NCBI GenBank assembly: GCA_037039925.1
Contig: JAXRKP010000273.1
Coordinates: 218,501 to 282,500 of the forward strand
Length of the DNA: 64,000 nucleotides
Source: Doris montereyensis
Taxonomy: Eukaryota > Mollusca > Gastropoda > Nudibranchia > Dorididae
Direction of reading: 5' to 3'
The notes beneath the pieces are model-generated. The model was not told where the DNA came from and searched no databases. It saw only the letters and a program-made list of their open reading frames with translations. Both the position numbers and the translations under genes were made by a program. This document shows, in pieces, positions 12,401-48,040 of this stretch. Numbering within the stretch: position 1 is the stretch's first letter; each line of letters starts with the position of its first letter.

Positions 12401-12649
12401 TTCTTCTGGTTCTACAATTTCTTATTTCTTCTTCTTCTGGTTCTACAATTTCTTATTTCTTCTTCTTCATAATAACTGACCAACTCAATCCTTGAGTATA
12501 ATTGTCAGCGCGCATAATTATTTTGATTGAACCTAAAACATTAATCTAATTTTGGTTTTAAAGTGATGTGTTTAATTATGTTTTCAAAGTCTTCAGAACT
12601 ATTGCTGACTTTGTATTTCTGTTGGCAGTCCATTCTACAGCCTTAAGGG

Positions 12650-12782
12650 TTAAAAAGGATCCCGATTTCAGGGTAAAAACATAAAGGATCCCGATTTCAG
12701 GATAAGTATGAATAAGGACGACTCAAGGGGGGAAACATAAAGGATCCCGATTTCGGGATAAGTATGAATAAGGACGACTAAG
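12650..12782 (+). repeat. Tandem copies of the Harbinger terminal block
   Basis: AAGGATCCCGATTTC recurs at about 12656, 12685 and 12741, with ATAAGTATGAATAAGGACGA repeated after the second and third. One of them is the left TIR. Confidence 0.7.
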
Positions 12783-13149
12783 TATGAGTATTTCTCTATC
12801 AAACCCAACAACGCACACATAGAAGATCCTTATTGCGGATGCTGATCCGTACAGGTAGTTCGTACCGATGTTATAAGTATTGAGGGACAATATTTATCGC
12901 GACCGAAACTCACCGACACCACCGTCGCTCCTCGCGTCTCGTCACAAGGCGTGGGCGTCGCGATGTCTGGGATGGACTAGGGACATTTTCAAATGACCAT
13001 AGCAGAGCGGCCGTTGATCGTAGAAAAAATCTAATAACTCTGTTGAACTCAGCATCATCCAATTATGGTAAGACTCGAGTAGAATTCGTTATTTCTCTAT
13101 AATTTAGAAAATAATATATATCTTCATTTTTTAGAGAAACAATACTTTA

Positions 13150-13208
13150 CACTACCCACGTGTTTGATAGGGAAAATTGAATCTTCCCTATCAAACACGT
13201 GTGTAGTG
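13150..13208. repeat. Inverted repeat, 25-bp arms, 9-bp loop
   Basis: The arms CACGTGTTTGATAGGGAA (13157-13174) and its exact complement (13184-13201) extend outward through CACTAC-type sequence with one mismatch. A strong cruciform or hairpin former of unknown role inside the Harbinger remnant. Confidence 0.85.
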
Positions 13209-13492
13209 AGGTTTTTCTCTAGATGGACACAAAATCTACAACAATGGATGTTGATTTGATTATTGCCAATGTTTTTAAAAGAAGCCCTTTGAGGAATGTT
13301 CCTTTTTTTTCCTTTTTTTTTTTTCTTTTCTTTTTTCCACGCTCAGATTGGTTGGCGAATATCGAACGTCAGCAGAAAAACGGCTATTCGACTATTGCAG
13401 ATTTGTTATGTAGTCCCATTTCAAACAAACTCTATGATATATCTTTGTTTTTCTCACTCTGCCTATCTATCTACCTATAGCTTCCTCCTCTC

Positions 13493-14300
<808 letters not shown>

Positions 14301-15226
14301 CTCTTTGTTTGTCTGTTTTGTTTTTCCCCTTCTCCTTAGTGGGATATATAGTTGAATACGGCTCTGTACTGAAACAACGCTTTCTGTGCACTATCTCTGG
14401 GTAGTTTAGAGTGCCGGTATCAAGTGTCGTCTATATATTGTAGGTTCCGGAAGCCGGGCTGACACCTTACCTCACGACAGTTTAGAGTGCTCGTGCTTTC
14501 AAAATGGCACACATGTTGTGTTTTCATATATTGTCACAAAATTGTATTTGGTTCCAAGATATCCCATAATTTGTTTGTTTTGTTTTTGTTTGTTTTTGTT
14601 TTGGGTTTTTTGGCAATACAAATTAGATATATCTAAAAGATAATTATACGTAATCCGAATAGTTCTTATTAAACTTTCCTCACCTCTCCTCCCCCCCAAC
14701 ACATGCTGCATAATTTAATTAATGCAATGACTGTTTGCTAAGGCTATCACTACTATCATTTTACTATTTACACTACCTTTACTTTACTAGTATTGCTATC
14801 GTCCTCTATCACCACAACCACTGCCCTAATACTTGTTCTTCTTTCTTTTTTTTTTCTTTTTTTTATTAGTATAAGAGATGATTATAATGATATTTATACT
14901 TGTAGAAATGTTGTTTATTAAATGAACTTAAGATAGAGATGAAATATAATAATGGTCATTTTGGGGTTGCCTATGCGGTCTGTTGTGCTTCCATTCATCA
15001 TAGCTTTTCTTGTTTTCTTTTTTTTCTCCTTGTTTTATTGAATTCATTATTTCAAAACAAAACACCATTACAAACATGAAAAAAAAACCAAGAAAACATT
15101 AAAAGAATATAAAGATAAAATAAAATAAAATAAAGCAAAATACCCGGGACAAAACATCCGAATAACAACCATCCCCTCATCCTCCAACCCGTCTTTAAAC
15201 GAAAAAGAAAAAAAAAGAAAAACATG
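14301..15226. other. No gene seen; AT-rich DNA within the Harbinger remnant
   Basis: Poly-T/poly-A tracts and scattered short ORFs. The expected transposase catalytic domain was not recognised on the minus strand. Confidence 0.45.
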
Positions 15227-15511
15227 TCAGTTGTAATTACGTGTGAATATTTCCTTTGTCATTCGTGTATATTGGAAATATCTATCGGGGTGATTATCTT
15301 TTAAACGAAGAAAGAGGTGGTGATATTCACCAAAAGTTTGCCTCTCTCTATTGGTGGCATGGATTCCATGTCTTCTCTGTTTTAGTCTAGGAAGCACGCT
15401 ATCAAGTAACAAAAACTCTTCATCAGTCGACGAATCCATTTTCGACTGACTAACAACACACTGTGCTGACAAGAATAGAATAGACCGGAAATAAGTATCC
15501 TTTGTGTGCAC
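15227..15511 (-). pseudogene. PIF/Harbinger transposase N-terminal fragment (HARBI1-like)
   Basis: 94-codon frame. The segment RQTFGEYHHLFLRLKDNHPD followed by RYFQYTRMTKEIF is the FGE-hhLF-xxL...RFxxYfRMs pattern at the N-terminus of Harbinger/ALP1-like transposases. The DDE domain is missing. It lies just inside the right terminal repeat, in the orientation expected for a transposase start. A nuclear HARBI1-type gene is unlikely because the frame stops at 94 codons. Confidence 0.65.
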
Positions 15512-15679
15512 ACAAGAGAAGTAAGTTCCTTCCCATAAGTAACATATTTTAAGGATACTTATTTTCGGGATCCTTTATGTTTTCCCCTTTACTGTACTAT
15601 GGTGAATGAGTGTAGGTGACAATCAATGATTGACCATGGAACCATGAATGTTTGACAGCCTGATCTGGTTGTTCTTGAG

Positions 15680-16150
15680 TTAACTTTAAGCCGATCTAAT
15701 GGAATAAACATTTGGCCATAAAGAAAATATTAATTTTATTTCTGGCCCTATGTTCTTTAAAGGTATCCATTGCAATTGTTTCATGTTGGTTTTAGTATTT
15801 TCTTTAGTGAATGTATAATTATTAGTTACAAAGCGAGCTGCATTCTTTTGTACTTTCTCAATTTCTTGTATGTAGGTCTGTTGGTGTGGGTCCCAGACAA
15901 AGCTACCATGATCTAAGACTGGTTTTACTAAAGCCTTGAAGCATTTCTCTTTTACATATTGAGGACATTTGTAAAGGTTTCTTCTAAGGAAGGTCAAAAG
16001 GCCATTTACTTTTCTGCATAGTGCTCTATGTTGTTCTTTCCATTGCAATTTAGTGTCTATTGTAACTCCTAGGTATTTTGCGCTATTGGTTTTTTTAGTT
16101 TTTGGTTATGTATGTACTAGTCTGAGTTTACTATTTTTATTTTTTTGCAT
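15680..16150 (-). mobile_element. CR1/L2-like LINE 3' ORF fragment
   Basis: The minus-strand translation gives LQWKEQHRALCRKVNGLLTF, then LRRNLYKCPQYVKEKCFKAL, VKPVLDHGSFVWDPH and IEKVQKNAARFV. This is the region after the RT in CR1/jockey-group ORF2 proteins (K-x-YxxLVRPxLEY...vWdP...iE-vQrrAaRfv). A second, internally deleted copy is at 17905-18110. Confidence 0.8.
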
Positions 16151-16670
16151 ATACATTTCCTTCTCTTTGTTTTGTTGTTTAATGTCCTTCTCTTGAGTCT
16201 CATCGACATCATTATTGCAGACTGACTGAAATAAATCCATAAACTCATTTACAGATTCCTTTTGAGACAATGTTTTTTTCTTCATTTGCCAATGCTATTG
16301 GGCTGCTTTGTGATTTTTCTCCATTTAGTGAGCCTCTATAGTTTCAAACTTTCTTTGTCAAAGTTGAATTGGGATGTTTCTTTATTCTTCATCGTTGTCT
16401 TGAGATTTCTATGGATTTTTGTTCCCTCATCTTTGATTCTTTCTGTTTGAGGAGGATATTATTTTCTAAATACGTATGGTGTTCTGCCTGATTTCTGGCG
16501 TCTGTGACTTCAAGGTGAAGATTTTCCAGTTCCTCTGACCAGAATGGCGTGTAGTTCTTTCTTGCCCCTCTTGGAATAGATTCATGTGCTGCTTTTATTA
16601 TAGCCTTTGTAAACAGGTTCTTGGATATTTTAACATTTCGAAAACTGACACTGAAGTTGAACATTACGAT
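16151..16670 (-). mobile_element. Jockey-like LINE fragment: endonuclease-RT linker
   Basis: On the minus strand: FTKAIIKAAHESIPRGARKN, YTPFWSEELENLHLEVTDAR and onward, then a degenerate W-R-LTK-NGEKSQSSPIAL-type stretch. This is the linker between endonuclease and RT in jockey-type ORF2. It could be the upstream part of the element at 10881-12400, split by the Harbinger and CR1 pieces between them. Confidence 0.7.
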
Positions 16671-17904
16671 ATTTCATTTTGAGAGCTTCCATCCTTCCTA
16701 CCCCGTCATCCCAAACTTTTTATCTTTATAATTTTAGATTCGATTATACCATTTGAACAATGGAAATAAACGTATTTATTCTATGCATTCTGGATACAAG
16801 TGAATTCTCCTTCTCACTGGATCCGTTTTCTAACATGATACACAGACGAATAATGGACTTGTTCTAATACATGTATCAATATTTATTCCTCTGGTCTCTT
16901 ATGTTTTCAAACAGTTAAGACGCGTTGACGGTAAGTGTAGAAATAACTGCACTTCTATAGAAATTGTCTTCAACTCAACAAAAGCGGCAGATAAGCATGA
17001 TCTTTTTTCCTTTCTTTCTCCCACACCCCCTCGGTACCATAATCCTATGAAGATGTAGAATATTGTGTAAGAAGGGCGTTCTAGATATTTCCATGCAGCA
17101 CTCTTATTTTCTTTAGTTAAGTTTTTTTTTTCACGGTGCATAATTAAATTATTAAGAGCAGTCAATCACAATGGAATTTTTCAGTTTATTTTATTTTTTC
17201 ATTTTGCATACGATTTTACTCCTGTTTTTATTAGATGGAAAGTTGGTCTGTAACCAATAGGGCATCCCAAAGGTGTTCGATTATCTTTAAAGTGGAAAAT
17301 GTAATTCCGTTTAAATAAATATCAAGTACTAAAATATGCACACAAAAAACAACAAAAAAGCAACAACAAAAAACCCAACAAACCACATAAAGGGAAACAT
17401 AGTCAACTCAGATTATTACATACATAAAAACCACATTTGTTGAATTATAGATCCATAGCTTTGTTGGCAGATATTTCTTCCGTTCGTCTTAGGGATGCCT
17501 AGTATAAAAACACCAATGACTTTAATGAAGGTGGAAATGGGCTTTTCATTGTACTTTTATATATATTTTGGCTGGATAGTATATGTTTAGGACTTTTCGT
17601 AGTGATTTCGATGGAATGCATCAAATTTGTTCATTTCAGTTTGTGTCAGTACCCATGGTTGTAGGTTAGAATATATTCCACAAGCGTTTTGTACATCTTG
17701 ACTTTGATGTTTATTTTGTCTTCTCTTATTATAGGCCTACATTCTTCATTTTGTTAAGGGAAACACTAGACAGCTGTTTTCGACTTTCTATGTTTTCTGT
17801 ATCACCTATCAGGGATCCATACATTCGTTGAAGTTTTCCATGCAGTCTCATCTCTTCTAATAACAGTTAATTCTGTTTTATCAACATTGACATTGAGTAA
17901 ATAT
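16671..17904. other. No gene seen; intergenic
   Basis: AT-rich DNA without recognisable coding or repeat families. An A/C-rich run lies near 17340-17390. Confidence 0.45.
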
Positions 17905-18110
17905 ATACAATTAACTGTAATGGAAAGAACAACATAGAGCATTGTGTAGAAACGCAAATGAACTTAAAGCTCCCCTTAGAAGAAACCTTTACAATTGTCT
18001 TAAATATGTCAAAGAGAGGTATTACAAGGCTGTGGAATAAGCTGCCAACAGAAATTAAACTCAGTATTACCACTGGTAACTTAAAACATTTTTTTGACCA
18101 CAATAGTTTA
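17905..18110 (+). mobile_element. Internally deleted CR1/L2-like LINE fragment
   Basis: A plus-strand match to the 15680-16150 element: MERTT/EQHRALCR region, then LRRNLYNCLKYVKER. It jumps directly to RGITRLWNKLPTEIKLSITT and LKHFFDHN, the normal ORF2 C-terminus. The middle (VKPVLDH...) is absent. Confidence 0.65.
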
Positions 18111-18182
18111 AAATAAAAAAAGTAAATTAACAGTTTTGTGGTTAATTAAAAGAAGAAGAAAAAACGCGAATTGACAGTAAGT

Positions 18183-18345
18183 TAGGTTCCTTCGAGGCCA
18201 TTACGGCCCATAGAACAGGAGCTTATCCTGGTTTCTACAGCGCTATGCGGAGCATGTTCCCAAGGAACATAACGCCGGAGCTAGCTTTGATAGGATTCAA
18301 ACCCGGGACCCCATGGTCCCAAGTCCGACAGCCTAGATTCTTACT
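18183..18345 (-). repeat. tRNA-derived SINE, family C, copy 1 (minus, internally deleted)
   Basis: Reverse complement carries a B-box-like GGTTTGAATCC, GTTCCTTGGGAA and an end GGCCGTAATGGCC. The ACACGCATTTTCCCC and GTACAAGCAC middle seen at 24478-24768 is missing. Confidence 0.7.
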
Positions 18346-18534
18346 ACTCAGAAAAAGAGGAAGAAAAAACATTTAAAAAATCCACAATGCGATACAAGCA
18401 ATAAACATGATCGTGAGTACCAACTTCCGAATGGAGATCGATACATCTAACAAACAAAATTCATAGGCCCTGCAATCACTGGAATGCTACTAAATTTGAA
18501 CGTGATCGCTCTGTCTGTGTGTGTATGCGTGTGT

Positions 18535-18537
<3 letters not shown>

Positions 18538-18598
<61 letters not shown>
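18538..18598 (+). repeat. (GA)n dinucleotide array
   Basis: Pure GA, about 30 units, after a short TG-rich lead. It is the only large CT/GA array in the window with GA on the plus strand. Confidence 0.97.
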
Positions 18599-18601
<3 letters not shown>

Positions 18602-18643
18602 GGGTTGTCCCAACTGCTTCTTTTGTTCTTCTATGGCCATGGC

Positions 18644-18756
18644 TGAGAATTTCGTCGAGTCCATTCAATCCAATGTGTCCAGTGGGGACGGCGACGCCGC
18701 TCATGACGTCATCGATAAGTGTGCTTGGTGTGTTCCCCTGCGTGCTTGCTCTTGAC
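18644..18756 (+). other. Candidate orphan first exon or short ORF (MAENFVES...)
   Basis: The ATG at 18644 opens MAENFVESIQSNVSSGDGDA followed by AHDVIDK, a GC- and CpG-richer patch in AT-rich surroundings. It includes a perfect TGACGTCA (CRE) at 18704-18711. Possible weak donors follow. It could be a 5' exon, a promoter-proximal exon of BICRA or chance. The minus strand is also open here. No homology recognised. Confidence 0.25.
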
Positions 18757-19744
18757 ATGCTCTTTTGCCTTTATATCGGGAATGATCTTTCCTCCCTCTG
18801 AGGAAAACTAATAATATGTATTAAAACTTCCTGCAGATTGTTTTATATTGTTGGGTTGTTTTTTTTTAAGTATTAGAGACGTTTTAAAGGCCATTTTGTC
18901 TTTAACATAAAAATCGGTTTAATTATTTCTTCGACGAAAATTTACTAATCTGGGTCAAAAGGTCATAGGTCAGACATGTCCCTGATCGCATCTGTGAAAA
19001 CCCCGTATAACATAAGGATACGTTTCATGACGGTGAGTATTATCCGAAATTCTCGTTGATAAATTTTGCCACTCAGTTCGGAGTACACACTGACCATCGT
19101 CGTGATTATAAGTATGGCACACATGAGTCAACCGATCCCCTATTTTGTGTAAATTGAACCTTTGATTTTATTTCTGTTGTTCAAAATAAGTATGCCGATG
19201 TTATTTAGGTCGATCATAAGATTACAAGTTTATCAGAAATTCAAAAGAGCCAAGGCGTATCATCTTGTTTTGTGTAGAGTGATGATCACAGGGCCGCCGA
19301 GTGGATAGCGAGGTTTCACTAGTTTCAGCAATGTCAATAGTGTGTTTATAACTATTTAAAATATTGTGGAAAAAGTAAATTGATGAATAGAAAACCACAA
19401 AGGTTATGCTTTTAAATTTTCTAGTGATGTGCTGTGAATCGATTTATTTACCCTTTCATACTTCTATTTCTTTCGGGAAATCGGACGACACATTTCACTT
19501 TTTGCGGGTGTTTGGATCGACCAGAATTAATCTATTGTTTTGAAAGCAGAATTACAATCTATAATTTGATATACTATAGATGTACTTCATTCTCTCGGAT
19601 ACGATATATTCTTGTTATGTCGAAGTTAAGACTGCTTGAAACTCAAAACTTACGAATGATGTGAGTATTTTTAAAAAAATGCCGACTGATACATTTGCTG
19701 TATTTATAGTATACATAGGGCCTCCACGAATTTGAATCAAATGA
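18757..19744. other. No gene seen; intergenic
   Basis: Short ORFs only. No repeat family recognised. Confidence 0.4.
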
Positions 19745-19985
19745 CATAAAAATAAAGAATCTAATCTAGATTCTAGATCTAGATTCTAGATCTAATCTAG
19801 AATCTAGATTAGATTGGATTCAAAATTAAATCTAGATCTAGATCTATGATAATCTGGAATCGAGATCTTCTAGATCTAGATAGTCTTATGATGTGTAGAT
19901 CCAGATAGATCTAGATTCTATAGCTATGAGTCTTCTGGTGTGGTTAAATCTAGATCTAGTTTAGATCTCATTTCAACGATTTGAG
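19745..19985. repeat. CTAGAT/TCTAGA-rich cryptic satellite patch
   Basis: The words TCTAGA, AGATCTAGAT and CTAGATT recur many times in overlapping, self-complementary order. Not a clean tandem array. Confidence 0.7.
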
Positions 19986-20435
19986 TTTGAGATTTGTTTC
20001 CAAGGGTTGATACTTTCTCCTTTTTTTTTTTTTATTAGCATGGGTTCCTCATCTACACAGGAACTCTGTTTTTTTTATGGACGGAGATAGGGGACATTGA
20101 TTGCAGGCTACGTGTGCTTAGTATCAGAGGAGACATGTATTCTATATCTTCTTAGCTAGATTTAGATTTACTTACAAGACCTAAACAGGGTGCATGATTC
20201 AATTACCAAAGACTATGAGGATACACCTCTAGTTATAATGATGCATACACTATACACACATCTACCAAGTCCAGTATCTAAATAATAATAGAATCTAGAC
20301 TGCTTGTGGGATGTTAGTATGTGTTTTTGGCCTTGAATATTTCAATTTGATTATTGCAGGCCTAAAATTAAACCAAATCTGATATCAAAGATCACTGATT
20401 TATTTAGATTTTCCAGGGAAATGATTACCATAGCC

Positions 20436-20640
<205 letters not shown>

Positions 20641-20882
20641 GCACTATAATAAGGACATGACTCGAACTGAGGTAAAAAGAAAGAACATGTTTCTGACATA
20701 TTGCTTCCATAGCATTTGTAGCAGTAGTTCATGACCACTTGAGAATCTGATCTGCCTTAACATAATCGTATTGAGACCAACCAGTGAATTGACAGTGATC
20801 GACTATTATTTAGTTATTAATTGACCATATTCCTTCATCTGACACTCAGTACAGATATCCGTGCTGATTCTGCATACTATAC

Positions 20883-21055
20883 TTAGCCTGGTTGGTAGTG
20901 CGGTATCTTTTCATGGTGAGGCGATGAGTGCTGATTCAGAGGTATTGGGACTCAACGATTTTTTGTCTCTATTTCTTTGAATTTGTCTTGCCTTTGTTCC
21001 AACGGCTACAGCTTCAATATTATTTCATGTAATTTTTCATCTCTCTTTATATCAA
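20883..21055 (+). repeat. tRNA-derived SINE, family A, copy 2 (diverged)
   Basis: GCCTGGTTGGTAGTGCGG, ATGGTGAGGCGATGAGTGC and TTTGTCTTGCCTTTGTTCC follow the order of the 63378-63600 copy. The B box is lost. Confidence 0.65.
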
Positions 21056-22116
21056 GATGGATTATTTTGTTTAAAGACGGTTCTATTTTAAATGGAAATT
21101 GGATTTTGTGATATACATCTTAAGATGGTTTCAATTATGTTAATTTATTACTGAATGTCAGGGGTTGGGGGTGGGTGTCTGGATAAGGGATGGTAATACA
21201 TTTGTTAAGTTTTTCAGTAAACCTATCGTTAAGCGGACCTAAAATGTTAAAATCACAGGGGGCAAATTTTTATCGATACTTGAACTCTACTTACAGTTAG
21301 AACGCATGTAGTCAGCTAGAGGAAATTATGTCACAATCATATCGCAAAGTTACAATTACGATTTAACAAGAGTACAAATTTCACAAACATAATTTGTTGC
21401 GCTGAGGATGGCAGCCACGCACAGAAAATACTACAAACTCAACAATGTTTTTGTTTTATTTGGGGGGGTCTTTCCATCATTTTGATTTCAAAACTTTGTA
21501 ACATAATACCGTACTTAAATATTCCAAGTTTTTTTTTGTTCTTAAAAAACAATGATTCATTCAGAACACACCATCTATGCAGTTTTATGCAAATTAGCGC
21601 TTACCTTACTGAAAGAACGCTTTCTCAGGAGCTGTCATATACATGTGTCCCATGTAATGCTAGCTCATGTCTTACTATCTTGCTGTGTGTCTCAATTTCT
21701 ATGTCTCATCCTCGATTTGTTGGTCTCTTGTTGTCTTATGTTCATACCATGTCCCCTTGAGAGAGAGAGATTAACTCTGGCCATAGTTATAATGTAATTA
21801 TGTGACTTACGATTTAAAATATTCTTTGCATTGTTTTAATTTGTTTATTAAATCTCCTTCTGAAAGACAAAAAAGGCAGCCTCTAAGCCCAACAGTTTCT
21901 CTTAGGTGAATTTATGGGGTTGTGGCCTAGATAATGATTACGTAACTTTCATCTGCCAGTTCTTTAAGCCTGGAGCTCAAGTTCAAAATAAGAAGGAGGT
22001 TGACTTATAAAAATGATTAGAAAGTACAAATCTATCATAGAATCTGTGTTACTTTTCTTGAGTATTTTTTCCTGTCTTTTTCCACTGATCACAACTTTAT
22101 ACCTGTAGCCATTGCA
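21056..22116. other. No gene seen; intergenic
   Basis: AT-rich. A short GA run near 21760. Nothing recognisable as a gene. Confidence 0.4.
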
Positions 22117-23131
<1,015 letters not shown>

Positions 23132-23912
23132 CGTTGTATCAAACATTATTTAAGACTTCATTCAGTTTTAATCGAGACCATGATCACTCCTTTATCAGTA
23201 AAAAATACATGCTTCTAGTTTTCATCGGTTATGGCTGTGCTTTTGATATGGTTAAGAGTTTCAATGAAGGTGAGCAGTCTGGAAGTGGCACATATGAATG
23301 CAATTAGGTGTCAATCGTCTTGTTCATCTGGTGGGTGTCTTGTGTCAACATCAACGAGCCTGATGCTGGCTCAGCAAGATCTAGCAGAGATCTTAGGCCT
23401 ACCATATGATGTGGATCTACAATGGCATGTTTTGGATAGAGTGAAACGCAGCCTTCTCGATATGAATTGAACCTTTTCTTTTATTGCATTGACTTTTAAG
23501 GAGACCATTTTGCTTTGCGATGAAAGAAAAACCGGCCTCTTAGCAGGATTGCAAAAATTAACATGACAACTAAAAAGGACAAATCCGTCATACAGAGCCT
23601 GGTGGACAGAGACGATTGTAGCTTGCGCAGATTAATCTGCATGAATACAAAAATAAGAGAAAAATACCCATGTACATCCTATCTTTGTCAGTAAAATATG
23701 AGACATGTCCTCAGTTACAAAGTCCATCGATCAAGAAAATGTACACTTGATGTTCTTCAAAAATAATTATAATCAACCTAGACTCAACTCTTGATTATTT
23801 CTGTTTTTGCATGTTTCTTTTTATTAAGCCGCAAACTGTTACTAGATTCTAGTTTGTATTTAAAGTGATGTTTAATTGTTTTGTTTTATTGTTTTTTTAT
23901 TTTTGATCCTAG

Positions 23913-24028
23913 AGTTTTTAAAGAGAGATGAGGAAAAAGAAGCCAAAAGCCCCAAACCTTTAAAGAATTCACAACTATTACCTTCACTGTACCACAAAGC
24001 ATGGAATTGTTGCTCACCAGACCCATCG
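23913..24028 (+). other. Candidate exon (splice-bounded ORF) upstream of BICRA
   Basis: Acceptor tttttgatcctag, donor CCATCG|gtaagt. The open frame between reads FLKRDEEKEAKSPKPLKNSQ and LLPSLYHKAWNCCSPDPS, entering in phase 1 and leaving in phase 0. It does not join the BICRA exon 1 frame (a TAG lies just before that ATG), so it is either a 5' UTR exon, part of another gene or fortuitous. Confidence 0.3.
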
Positions 24029-24477
24029 GTAAGTATGGAAAAAGTTTCAGTTGACATTCTGTACACACCAAAAACTTCATTATAATAATAAATTACTTTT
24101 AGTTGAACGTTTTATTTGAGAACAATGCTTTCTTTCATGAGCGGCAGAAAGTTAGAACTTTTTAATAATTATGAGATTATTTGACAGCAGTTTCTTGCAA
24201 ATTAAAACATTCTTTATTTAGCTTCTTATTATTGAGCTCTCATGTCAATTTAGGGCAAGGGGAAGAGAGTGTATTTTGCTAGTTGTTACAGAAAAATGTG
24301 ACATTTTGGTGTATTTCGTTTTTATTAATCTGCGTAGGAGGTTGAAGTATCGAGACACTTCTTCAAACTTGTTTGCAATGCAACAATAATACTATAGAAA
24401 TCCTTTCATCCTGACATTCAATATCAAATCTATTGCGTAGTAACTGAAAATATCCCCCAAAAAACATGTTGCTTTTA

Positions 24478-24768
24478 GTCAGAGGTAAAGTAAGGTTCCT
24501 TCAGGCCTACAGAGCCTGAGCTTATCCTTGTTTCTATAGCGTGAAGTGGAACAAGTGACAATAATCACCCCTGGTCATGACACTAGTCTGACGCAGGTTT
24601 TTACTCCCAAGCTAGTGCTTGTACCCATTTGCACCTGGGTAGCGTGGGGAAAATGCGTGTTAAGAATCTTTCCCAAGGAACACAACTTCGGCTCTGGCTT
24701 TGCAAGGATTTGAACTCGGGACCTCATGATCCCCAGTCCGGCAGCCTAACTGCTCGGCCACCGACGTT
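24478..24768 (-). repeat. tRNA-derived SINE, family C, copy 2 (minus)
   Basis: The reverse complement has a head GATCATGAGGTCCCGAGTTC with B box GAGTTCAAATCC, then CCTTGGGAAAGATTC, ACACGCATTTTCCCC, GGTGCAAATGGGTACAAGC, and an end near GCCTGAAGGAACC. Confidence 0.82.
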
Positions 24769-24961
24769 GATAGTGTTGTGACTAAAAACTGGCGTTTCTA
24801 CGGGTGTTTTTTTCATGACATTGTATTTTGCTCTGCATTCCTCACTTGACTCATGTGAATAAGTGCCCAGCTCGGGCAGAGAAAGATCTTGTCAGTGTGT
24901 TGGGGGAATAGAATATATATATGTAAAGTTAATGTGGACTGTAAATTGATTTATATCTTTT

Positions 24962-25029
24962 TATGTTTTTTCTTAGTAAACGCTACAAGAAATAATCATT
25001 CTCAGCTAAAACTAGACGTACTTGACTCG
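24962..25029 (+). repeat. 68-bp duplicated exon-like segment, copy 1
   Basis: Starts TATGTTTTTTCTTAG (acceptor-like), then a frame NATRNNHSQLKLDVLDS. It matches 25587-25654 with three substitutions: two synonymous and one Lys/Glu. The flanks diverge after the last codon. Confidence 0.75.
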
Positions 25030-25479
25030 CTAACTTCAACATTATTTGTGCTGTGCTCAAATGAATGTTCTTAGATCGAAGGTGTCCATAATCACGGCGT
25101 AAATAAAAACCATCAACCAAGGAAGTAGATTCCCATGTCATGCTTGTTCGGATTATATACTGTTCATGAAGAGAAATGTATATTATTTCTGTGACTTAAA
25201 ATCCTTTCTACGACTTATCGCTCATATTTCGTTAAAAATTTGGTTTGTTATTGTGAAAGTTCTTTTCAACCAATTTTTTACTCTAATTCTGTTGCAGTCA
25301 ATATAAATCAAGATATGAAGATTTCATTTCCAATTTTGTACTTTCAGTTTCTTTTTGTGAACAGTATAGCACATGACATACAGTTTTCTTTGTCATTGAA
25401 AGATTGATGCCTCTATTTGTATGTAAAGGTTCCCATGTCAATCTTGTCACATTGCAGAAAACAGCTAAGACTATAGATA

Positions 25480-48040
<22,561 letters not shown>

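Noticed and set aside
15227..15511. A functional domesticated HARBI1-like gene
   Set aside because: Only the N-terminal 94 codons remain, next to a transposon terminus; no DDE domain follows.
24962..25074. Copy 1 of the 68-bp duplication as a BICRA coding exon
   Set aside because: It requires phase 1 entry, precedes the start codon and ends in a stop after about 35 codons.
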